A stretch of 5,383 bases of DNA, taken from assembly GCA_018695085.1 (NCBI GenBank), contig JABHOU010000266.1, forward strand, positions 1 to 5,383, written 5' to 3'. How positions within the stretch are numbered: the stretch's first letter is position 1; every line of letters begins with the position of its first letter. The notes under the pieces were generated by a model. That model had not been told where the DNA came from. It saw nothing but the letters and a program-made list of their open reading frames with translations, and made no database searches. The translations under genes were made by a program, and so were the position numbers. The DNA comes from Opitutia bacterium (GTDB lineage: Bacteria; Verrucomicrobiota; Verrucomicrobiia; Opitutales; Seribacteraceae). Positions 1-5,383 of this stretch are shown here, one piece after another.

Positions 1-800
1 CGGAAAGAGCAGTGGGCCGGAGCATCGAATTGCTCAACTCGACCGAGGATCCCGTTCAAGCGGTTCATTATCTTTACCACTTGCGGCACGCCAAGGAAGG
101 TTGGAGTCCGGCTTTGCGTGAGGCCTACTTTCGCAAACTCGCGGAAGCCTCCGGTTACGTCGGGGATAGCAGGGGGTTGCCCACCAGCTTGAAGAGGATA
201 AGCAAAGACGCTTTGGCCACCTTACCCGAAAGCGAGCGCAAAAAGCACCAAGTTTTGGCATCCGGAAAATCCAAGATGCCACCCTTGCCCGACCTTACGG
301 GCAGGAAGTTCGTCCAAAATTGGAAACCGGCTGATTTCACGGCTGATCTTGAATTCAAGCCTTCCGCCAAAACAATTACGTCGGGTAAACAGGCGTTCAC
401 GGTCGCTCTTTGCAACCGATGTCATCGTTTTCAAGGTTCGGGTTATGCGGTGGGTCCCGACTTGACCGGCGTGGCCAACCGCCTTGGACGAAACGATCTT
501 TTGCGGGCCATCCTCTTGCCTTCCGAATCGATCGCCCAGAATTACCGTAGCGACGTCCTTGCATTAACCGATGGTCGGAACTTGACTGGGCAAATCGTTC
601 CGACCCTGGATTACCGGGCACCTTTCCTTTTGCTTGCCGAAAATCCTCTCAATCCTGATCAAGCGGTCAAGATACCCAAAGTCGAGGTGCTCAAAAGAAA
701 GCGTTCAGACTTGTCCATCATGCCTCCGGGTTTGTTGAACAACCTGAGCAAGCAGGAGGTTCTTGACCTTTTGGCTTACCTTGAGGGAAAGAGCAACTAG
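1..800 (+). CDS. PVC-type c-haem protein, C-terminal part (5' end outside window)
   Basis: This is the C-terminal 265 residues of a larger protein; the frame is open to the left edge, so the GTG at 12 is an internal valine and not a start. Residues about 18-80 (HYLYHLRHAKEGW, then LREAYF) resemble the helical segment that precedes the haem domain in Pirellula/Verrucomicrobium-type haem-binding proteins (TIGR02603 family). The haem domain follows: CNRCH at residues 137-141 covalently binds haem c, then GPDLTGVANR, and SIMPPGLL near residue 240, whose Met is the likely distal haem ligand as in class I cytochromes c. Full-length relatives are often around 1000 residues with an N-terminal beta-propeller (sugar-dehydrogenase-like) and HEAT repeats, so I infer a secreted or periplasmic oxidoreductase or electron carrier; the catalytic part is not visible. 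It ends convergently on the DUF1552 gene, sharing CTAG. Family is fairly certain, substrate unknown. Confidence 0.9.
   Translation, partial: ERAVGRSIELLNSTEDPVQAVHYLYHLRHAKEGWSPALREAYFRKLAEASGYVGDSRGLPTSLKRISKDALATLPESERKKHQVLASGKSKMPPLPDLTGRKFVQNWKPADFTADLEFKPSAKTITSGKQAFTVALCNRCHRFQGSGYAVGPDLTGVANRLGRNDLLRAILLPSESIAQNYRSDVLALTDGRNLTGQIVPTLDYRAPFLLLAENPLNPDQAVKIPKVEVLKRKRSDLSIMPPGLLNNLSKQEVLDLLAYLEGKSN
411..425 (+). other. c-type haem attachment motif CNRCH
   Basis: The codons TGC AAC CGA TGT CAT give CNRCH. The two cysteines form thioether bonds to haem c and the histidine is the proximal iron ligand. It sits in the expected context for the PVC-type domain, with GPDLTG about 10 residues later and a candidate distal Met (codon 720-722, MPPGL) about 100 residues later. 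Confidence 0.9.
797..800. other. Tail-to-tail gene overlap through palindromic CTAG
   Basis: The plus-strand haem gene ends with TAG at 798-800 and the minus-strand DUF1552 gene ends with TAG at 799-797. The two stop codons lie within one CTAG palindrome, so there is no intergenic DNA. Each transcript must therefore run into the other gene's coding region or terminate at its own last codons. Confidence 0.97.
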
Positions 801-2137
801 GCCAGGACTTCCTTCATCTCGCCGTTGCTGTCGGCGAAGGAATCTGCCTTTGCGCCCATGCTTTTCTGAATCGTTACGAAAAGATTGGCGAAGGGAACGT
901 CGGATCCGAATTTGAGGTACTGCCCGTGTCCGTAGCCCATGTTTTTGCCACCAGCGAGAATGAGGGGATAGTTGTTGTTGTTATGAGTCTTGCTGTTGCT
1001 GCTCCCGTAAAGGATGCAGGTATTGTCGAGCACGCTGCCGTTGCCTTCCTTCATCTCGCTCAACCGTTTGATCAGGTAGGCCAGGCACTCGGTTTGATAA
1101 AGATCCCACTTCCCTTTGTTTTGGGCACCCGTTCCCTTGCCTGCGCCATGGGCGAGTCCGTGGGCATTATTGGCGAAACCAAGAAGGGAAGGGAACTTGT
1201 TAGCAATGGAAATGGCTCCGTGCATGCTGGCCAACTGGTAGGTGGCGAAACGCGTGGAGTCCGTCTGGAAGGCCAACGCGATCAAGTCGAGCATGGTGTA
1301 AATCAACTTGCCCGGGGTCTCGTTGTCGGCATCCAGCGTAAGTCCCTCGGCATTGACCTTGGGTTTGGGCACGTCGAGCCATTGAGCGGAGCGTTCGACG
1401 TCCTGTTCGATTTCACGAACCGAGGTGAGGTACTGGTCGAGCTTGTCCTGGTCGCTCTTGCCGAGTTTGCGCTGCAGAGTCTTAGCCTCGTCCAAGAGTA
1501 GATCGAGATGGCTACCCGTGCGGGTCAGCCCTTTTCTTTGCGCTTCGATAGAATCTCCCTTCAGGCCAAAGAGGCGCTCAAACACCAGAGCCGGGCGGTT
1601 CAGGGACGGAATGGGCAGACCGTTACTTGAATAAGAAAGGGTATTGGCCCGGGTGGGCAGTCCGGTTCCGCCGTCCGAGGAAAGAGTCAAGCTGGTGAAG
1701 CGCGTCTTGGCCCCGAGTCGATGAGTGCGGGCCATGAACTGATCGAGCGAAATTGAGTTTTTTAGCCCGGTAGCCCCGAGGCTCATTTCTTCTCCGGTAA
1801 GAAAGGTATCTCCACTGTCGTGTCCGCCGATTCTTCTAACCTTGGGGTGGGAGAGTCCACCCAAAACGGTGACCTGCTCGCGCCAAGGTTCGAGGGGTTG
1901 GAGGGATTTGTTAAAAGTGAAATCCTTCCCATCACCCTTGGGAAACCAGTGCCAATGGCCATATTCGCCATCCTGGTTAGGCAGACTCACCCCGTAGGGA
2001 AAATAGATCGAGCAGAACCTACGTGGAATGGATTTGGCAACCGGTGCGGCCAAGGATTCCATCCATGGTAGAGCAAGCGAAATGCCCGCTGCCTTGAGCA
2101 TGGTCCTTCGATTCATTTGGAAAGTATTCTTGCTCAC
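797..2137 (-). CDS. DUF1552 (HXXSHH-family) protein with Tat-like leader
   Basis: A 446-residue protein of the size usual for DUF1552 (PF07586), a PVC-enriched family without a proven activity. The N-terminus has NRRTMLK at residues 9-15 followed by a hydrophobic stretch (AAGISLALPW) and ESLAA, which fits a twin-arginine export signal, so it should act outside the cytoplasm. Family-typical segments include WFPKGDGKDF (64-73), VLGGLSHP (91-98), HDSGDTFLTG (106-115), LDNTCILYGSSNS (370-382) and YPLILAGG (390-397). The HXXSHH signature is degenerate: HGLAHG at 326-331, and the later site reads HNNNNYP (385-391). No CxxCH motif is present. The annotated start is GTG at 2137; an in-frame ATG at 2116-2114 gives MNRRTMLK and is equally plausible, because neither has a convincing Shine-Dalgarno sequence. 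It lies 31 bp downstream of the DUF1592-type gene, its usual partner, probably in one operon. Substrate and reaction are unknown. Confidence 0.93.
   Translation of the reverse strand: MSKNTFQMNRRTMLKAAGISLALPWMESLAAPVAKSIPRRFCSIYFPYGVSLPNQDGEYGHWHWFPKGDGKDFTFNKSLQPLEPWREQVTVLGGLSHPKVRRIGGHDSGDTFLTGEEMSLGATGLKNSISLDQFMARTHRLGAKTRFTSLTLSSDGGTGLPTRANTLSYSSNGLPIPSLNRPALVFERLFGLKGDSIEAQRKGLTRTGSHLDLLLDEAKTLQRKLGKSDQDKLDQYLTSVREIEQDVERSAQWLDVPKPKVNAEGLTLDADNETPGKLIYTMLDLIALAFQTDSTRFATYQLASMHGAISIANKFPSLLGFANNAHGLAHGAGKGTGAQNKGKWDLYQTECLAYLIKRLSEMKEGNGSVLDNTCILYGSSNSKTHNNNNYPLILAGGKNMGYGHGQYLKFGSDVPFANLFVTIQKSMGAKADSFADSNGEMKEVLA
809..842 (+). other. Imperfect hairpin just past the plus-strand stop
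   Basis: TTCCTT (809-814) pairs with AAGGAA (837-842), and CGCCG (820-824) pairs with CGGCG (832-836) around a 7-nt loop. A 5-nt bulge (CATCT) lies on the left arm. This gives 11 possible base pairs starting 8 nt after the haem-gene stop. No T-run follows on the plus strand, so it is not a canonical intrinsic terminator. It also lies within the last codons of the DUF1552 gene, so the pairing may be chance. It is the only structured candidate seen at this junction. Confidence 0.25.
1145..1162 (-). other. Degenerate HxxSHH signature (HGLAHG)
   Basis: On the minus strand these codons give H326-G-L-A-H330-G331. Compared with the family signature HxxSHH, the serine is alanine and the last histidine is glycine. 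The flanks (SLLGFANN before, WDLYQTECLAYLIKRL after) align in context with the region that normally surrounds the motif, so this is the expected place for it. Confidence 0.65.
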
Positions 2138-2169
2138 ATGTTTAGATAATAATTTAATAATAAACGCAT
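2134..2169 (-). promoter_or_regulatory. 11-codon mini-ORF bridging two genes; possible coupling element
   Basis: On the minus strand the DUF1592-type gene ends in TAATG, where an ATG (2169-2167) overlaps its stop by one base. From that ATG a frame encodes MRLLLNYYLNM and stops at TGA (2136-2134). That TGA overlaps the GTG start of DUF1552 (2137-2135) as GTGA, a standard stop/start coupling junction. The spacer (26 of 31 bases A/T) has no Shine-Dalgarno sequence for DUF1552. The arrangement could pass ribosomes from one gene to the next by termination-reinitiation. With so A/T-rich a spacer it could also be chance, and a promoter for DUF1552 here cannot be excluded although no clear -35/-10 pair is visible. 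Confidence 0.3.
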
Positions 2170-5100
2170 TAACGCGATAAAAAAGCTTCGCTTTGTACGA
2201 TGTTTTTCATCAAGGCGGATAGGCGAAAGTCCTCCCTGGCAAAGCGCTCGCTCAACTCCTTGACCACGAGTTCGTCGCTCAGTTCGAGGGATCGTCCCAG
2301 GGCGAAAGTGAGCATTTTGGAAACTAGGGCATGGGCGAATTGCTCCCGCCTTTGATCGAGGAGATATTTCTTGAGATCCTCCAATCCATTAACCTTGTGG
2401 TTTCCGGGCAGGACGGTCTCGGTCGATATGGGTTTTTTCTTGTGGACTGTTTTTTCACGGAACAAACCAATGGCATCGTAGGACTCAAGCGCGATACCCC
2501 AAGGATCGATGCTGCGGTGACAATCCGCGCAGGCAACCTTGTTACGGTGAACCGCAAGTTGTTCGCGAACGGAAAGCTTTTCGAAGTTTTCCACGCTTTG
2601 TTCGATGCCGGGAACGTCGGGGGGCGGGGGGTTGGGGGGATCATGGAGCAGGCGTTCACGAATCCATACCGCCCGCTTGATAGGGTGGGAGTCCGTGCCG
2701 TCCGAGCCGGAGAGTTGAATCGATGCATGGCCCAGTACTCCGCCCGGTCTGTCCGTGCCCTTGAGGGAGACCCGCTCGAAACGCTGGGACCTCGGACCTT
2801 CCAGCCCGTAGTGCTTGGCCAGGGTGGCGTTGAGCATGGTGAAATCGGCATCGATGAACTGGAGAGCGGAAGACTCGCTGCGCAGGATTTCCCTGAAGAA
2901 CGCACGTGTTTCCCCCATCATATCCGTTTTGAGAGAACTATCGAATTTCTCGTAGTATCGGGGATTGATTGCAACCCGATCAACCCCGTCCAGGTCGAAC
3001 CACTGGGTGCTGAACTGATCGGCGAAACGATCCGACTTTTCGTCCGCGAGCATGCGGTCGAATTCCTTTTCGAGGATCTTCGAATCAAGTAAGCTTCCCT
3101 CGTCGGCGAGTGCGGAGAGTTTCTCATCCGGCATGGAACTCCAAAGGAAATAGGAAAGCCGGGAAGCAAGTTCGTGTGCATTGAGCGCCCTTGGCTTTTG
3201 GGCCTTGTGGGGTTCGCTCAGGTAGATGAAGTTGGATGAGGCTAAGGAAGCTGACAAGGTCTCCCGAAGGGCGAAGATGGCTGAATTCTCCTCTTCCCGT
3301 ATCCTTTTGAAATGACCGACCCATTTGCCGAGCTCATCCTCGGACACGGGCCTTCGCCAGGCTCTGCGCAGGAAACGTCCGATCACGATCTTGGCAGTTC
3401 CGGGTAGGGAGAGATTCTCCCCATCATGAATGATTCTTCGGTGCTGAGATGACGGCCAGGATGGATAATCGTTGCGGACGAATTCGACCGACTCGATGAT
3501 GATGCGGGAAAAGTCAGGATCCTCAGCGTAAACCTTGGATTTCTTTGTTCGGAACCTAGGAAGGGGCTTGCGGGATTGATGAAGGGCGATTTTTTCCGAA
3601 AGGGTCAACCAGTCAGGGTCGAGCAACCGGTAGTTTTTTCTGAGGTCCGCCAATTCATCCTTGTCGAGTGATTCAATCTCGCCCAGTTGCCTGGCGACCT
3701 TGACCAAGGCAATCACCTCCGCCCGTTCGGAAGAGCCATCGAGAGGTGGGGCCAACATCGAGGAAAGGGAGAACCTTGGTCTCCCAATGACGTGGAAGGC
3801 GTTCTTCTGCATGTAATCGAGTTCAACGGTGAAAACCGTTCCGTTTTCGTTTTCAACCGCTTCGGCAAATTCGAAAAGACAGGCGTGATCCTTGCCCACT
3901 TGGTTGTTCGGGCTCCAGCCCGTCATTTTCTTATCCGCGTCGATCGACGCTGCAGCGAAGAACTGTTCCTTTCCTTGTTTTAAGCTTACTTGCGGGTTGA
4001 CCAGTTTGACCGGCTTGCCTTTTCCTTCCACACCCTTTGGCTTGACGAAGACGCGAAGATCGCTGAGGAGAAAATTTCCATTACCAGCCCGTCCAGGCCC
4101 TTTCTTCTTGAGGGAATTGTCGGTCAAGGCTTCGATCCGAATGGCCCGAACGACAGGCAGGTCCACCTCGGCCGTCACGACCCAACGATCATTCTTGGGG
4201 TTGGGTCCGGCAAGCAAAAAGGATCCGTCTTTCATTGCAACGAAGTTAGCGCCTTCAAGTGATTCCGGTTCGGCATTTCCCAGAATGCTCCAGACCGGTT
4301 CCTCGGTCTTTTTCTCAGCTGGATCCAGGAGCCACTTCTCGAACCGTCCAGGTAGTTTCTCCCGTTCGAAAAGTTCGCGCCGGGCAAGCAGTTGAGCTCT
4401 TTCCTTTTCCCATTTTTCAAGTTTCTTGCGGGTGTCCGCAGCATTGATCTCCTCGACGATTTCCTTGTTCTCTCCCGGAGGTGGGGGATGGCCGTCTTTG
4501 AGGACGTTTTGGAAGGTGATCACGCCGTTGAGCTTATCGAGAGGGACATGTGGTTCGGCACGGGGAAAAAAAGAAGCATGGGAAGAGAATTCGTAGTATT
4601 CTGGTTCAATGGAGGTGATAGGAATCTCTCCCAAGTCATCCATGACATTGAGGGTCAAGCCGGTTACAAAGTAGCCATAACGCCCAGAAAGAATGGGAGC
4701 AGGTTGACCGGGCTTACGGTCTGTTGATGCTTTCACCCGCACGGTCAGCCGACCATCCCGAGGTGGTTCTTGAAAGGAGCCGTGCCAATAATTGACCCGC
4801 CCGAGTCTCGCGGAGGAGTAGGCCAGGTAGCGGCTGTTTCCAGGTCCCCTTATTTTCCCCTTGTTCCAAACCACCTGGCTAGTTGAGGTTTCCGGCTTTC
4901 CTCCCTCCAGAAGAACGAAATCGAGGGCTTTTCGGGCCGCCTTGAGGTAGCTCTCGATTTGCACGGCCGAAGTTACTTGGCTGGCTCCGTTATTAAGAAA
5001 GCCATCCGGGGAAAGCGAGTCGTTGGGCAGTTCGTCCGAGTAGTCCATCTCGAAACCTAGCAGATCGGTCATGGTATTCTGGTACTCCGCACGGTTGAGA

Positions 5101-5383
5101 CGACGCATGACGAGGGAACTCTCGGTTCCCTGCATTTTCTTGAAGGCTTCGGACAAGTTGTTGTCGATCCATTCGGTAAGAATCTTTCTATCTTCCGATG
5201 AGAGAGGCTCCTCCTCTTCCGGGGGCATCTCACCGAGCTTGACCTGATCGGAGGCGTCGTGCCAAGTCTCCGCCGCCGCCCGATCCTTAAGGAAATCGGT
5301 GGAAAGAGTATCGAAGCGCAACTTTCCCTTTTGCTTCTCCGGTCCATGGCACTTCACGCAATGAACATCGAGAATGGGTTTCA
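2169..5383 (-). CDS. DUF1592-type multidomain dihaem cytochrome-like protein (5' end outside window)
   Basis: 1070 residues are visible (numbered here from the first complete codon, Lys at 5381-5379); the frame stays open to the right edge. The GTG at 5357 falls inside the haem motif, so it is not the start. Domains in order: planctomycete cytochrome C-like region with CVKCH (8-12) and GEMPP (Met52 the likely distal ligand); DUF1587 (about 90-155, RRLNRAEYQNTM); a beta-rich segment (about 178-300); a charged, probably coiled-coil helix (about 311-343); a beta-sandwich-like module with GPGRAGNGNF (358-543); DUF1595 (about 662-721, RFLRRAWRRPVSEDEL); DUF1592 (about 731-858, ELASRLSYFLWSSMPD); DUF1588 (about 876-974) with PPNPPPPDVPG and a second haem motif CADCH (951-955); DUF1585 (about 998-1068). 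The lost N-terminus should hold a signal peptide, since c-haems are attached outside the cytoplasm. It is the upstream partner of DUF1552. An extracytoplasmic electron-transfer or oxidoreductase role is inferred; no substrate is known. Confidence 0.94.
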   Translation of the reverse strand, partial: KPILDVHCVKCHGPEKQKGKLRFDTLSTDFLKDRAAAETWHDASDQVKLGEMPPEEEEPLSSEDRKILTEWIDNNLSEAFKKMQGTESSLVMRRLNRAEYQNTMTDLLGFEMDYSDELPNDSLSPDGFLNNGASQVTSAVQIESYLKAARKALDFVLLEGGKPETSTSQVVWNKGKIRGPGNSRYLAYSSARLGRVNYWHGSFQEPPRDGRLTVRVKASTDRKPGQPAPILSGRYGYFVTGLTLNVMDDLGEIPITSIEPEYYEFSSHASFFPRAEPHVPLDKLNGVITFQNVLKDGHPPPPGENKEIVEEINAADTRKKLEKWEKERAQLLARRELFEREKLPGRFEKWLLDPAEKKTEEPVWSILGNAEPESLEGANFVAMKDGSFLLAGPNPKNDRWVVTAEVDLPVVRAIRIEALTDNSLKKKGPGRAGNGNFLLSDLRVFVKPKGVEGKGKPVKLVNPQVSLKQGKEQFFAAASIDADKKMTGWSPNNQVGKDHACLFEFAEAVENENGTVFTVELDYMQKNAFHVIGRPRFSLSSMLAPPLDGSSERAEVIALVKVARQLGEIESLDKDELADLRKNYRLLDPDWLTLSEKIALHQSRKPLPRFRTKKSKVYAEDPDFSRIIIESVEFVRNDYPSWPSSQHRRIIHDGENLSLPGTAKIVIGRFLRRAWRRPVSEDELGKWVGHFKRIREEENSAIFALRETLSASLASSNFIYLSEPHKAQKPRALNAHELASRLSYFLWSSMPDEKLSALADEGSLLDSKILEKEFDRMLADEKSDRFADQFSTQWFDLDGVDRVAINPRYYEKFDSSLKTDMMGETRAFFREILRSESSALQFIDADFTMLNATLAKHYGLEGPRSQRFERVSLKGTDRPGGVLGHASIQLSGSDGTDSHPIKRAVWIRERLLHDPPNPPPPDVPGIEQSVENFEKLSVREQLAVHRNKVACADCHRSIDPWGIALESYDAIGLFREKTVHKKKPISTETVLPGNHKVNGLEDLKKYLLDQRREQFAHALVSKMLTFALGRSLELSDELVVKELSERFAREDFRLSALMKNIVQSEAFLSR
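2517..2531 (-). other. C-terminal c-type haem motif CADCH in the DUF1588 region
   Basis: The minus-strand codons TGC GCG GAT TGT CAC give CADCH, followed by RSIDPWGIALESYDAIG. This CxxCH-x(3)-DPxGxALExxDxxG context is the hallmark of DUF1588 and supports covalent haem c binding in the C-terminal half. Confidence 0.88.
2610..2639 (+). other. Canonical G-quadruplex pattern over a conserved proline run
   Basis: On the plus strand four G tracts occur in 30 bases: GGG at 2610-2612, G6 at 2619-2624, G6 at 2626-2631 and G6 at 2634-2639, with loops of 6, 1 and 2 nt. This fits the usual four-tract G3+ rule. The G-rich strand is the template strand of the DUF1592-type gene; the coding strand reads mostly CCC codons for PPNPPPPDVP (residues 915-924). 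The proline run is conserved in DUF1588, so protein constraint alone may explain the pattern, although the use of CCC in six of seven run prolines sharpens it. Confidence 0.5.
5346..5360 (-). other. N-terminal c-type haem motif CVKCH
   Basis: The minus-strand codons TGC GTG AAG TGC CAT give CVKCH, preceded by KPILDVH and followed by GPEKQKGKLRFDT. This is the standard opening of planctomycete cytochrome C-like domains (PF07635 type), where the cysteine pair and histidine hold haem c. It shows that the coding frame must begin upstream of the GTG that forms the middle valine codon. Confidence 0.9.

Noticed and set aside
12..14. GTG as start codon of the plus-strand haem gene.
   Set aside because: The frame is open upstream to base 3 and the residues that follow belong to an internal helical segment of a much longer family.
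926..1501. Antisense open frame of 191 codons on the plus strand within DUF1552.
   Set aside because: The opposite strand encodes conserved DUF1552 motifs, and the antisense translation is not protein-family-like.
2146..2162. 17-nt A/T mirror repeat in the spacer.
   Set aside because: A mirror repeat made only of A and T in such a skewed spacer is expected by chance, and it does not form a hairpin as an inverted repeat would.
2165..2176. Possible terminator stem CGC/GCG around the DUF1592 stop, followed by a T-rich stretch on the minus strand.
   Set aside because: The stem has only three base pairs, far too weak for an intrinsic terminator, and co-transcription with DUF1552 is the expected arrangement.
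2331..3092. Long antisense open frame of 253 codons on the plus strand within the DUF1592-type gene.
   Set aside because: It lies opposite the conserved DUF1592, DUF1588 and DUF1585 segments, its translation shows no recognisable family pattern, and it has no clear ribosome binding site. It is a by-product of codon use on the minus strand.
5355..5357. GTG as start codon of the DUF1592-type gene.
   Set aside because: This GTG encodes the first x of CVKCH. Starting there would destroy the haem motif and leave no export signal, and the frame is open to the window edge.

Overview
The window reads as chromosomal DNA from a member of the PVC superphylum, most likely Verrucomicrobiota or Planctomycetota. 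All three genes belong to protein families that are expanded mainly in those phyla: a Pirellula/Verrucomicrobium-type haem-binding C-terminal domain, a DUF1552 (HXXSHH) protein, and a large DUF1587/1595/1592/1588/1585 cytochrome-like protein. Genus cannot be set from the sequence. I see no RNA genes, mobile elements, CRISPR arrays or integration signs.

Layout. Bases 1-800 (+) hold the C-terminal end of a large PVC-type c-haem protein whose start lies left of the window. It meets, tail to tail, a complete DUF1552 gene on the minus strand (797-2137); the two TAG stop codons share the palindrome CTAG. Upstream of DUF1552, on the same strand and 31 bp away, is a very long DUF1592-type gene (2169-5383). 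It is cut by the right edge just before its first c-haem motif, so its signal peptide and start are missing. The window is almost entirely coding. The only true intergenic gap is the 31-bp, strongly A/T-rich spacer at 2138-2168.

How the genes fit together. DUF1592-type and DUF1552 genes are a recurrent pair in PVC genomes, and here they look like a two-gene operon read right to left. The DUF1592 protein carries two CxxCH haem-attachment motifs, one at each end, and the DUF1552 protein has a Tat-like twin-arginine leader, so both products should be exported. The convergent gene adds a third c-type haem. A cautious reading is an extracytoplasmic electron-transfer or oxidoreductase set of unknown substrate. 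No biochemical role can be assigned from sequence.

Points worth a second look: a beta-rich module typical of DUF1549/DUF1553 proteins inserted in the DUF1592 protein; a degenerate HxxSHH motif in DUF1552; an 11-codon mini-ORF that links the DUF1592 stop to the DUF1552 start; a canonical G-quadruplex pattern over a conserved proline run; and the zero-gap convergent junction. I did not find a clearly new system; these are variations on known but poorly understood PVC families.
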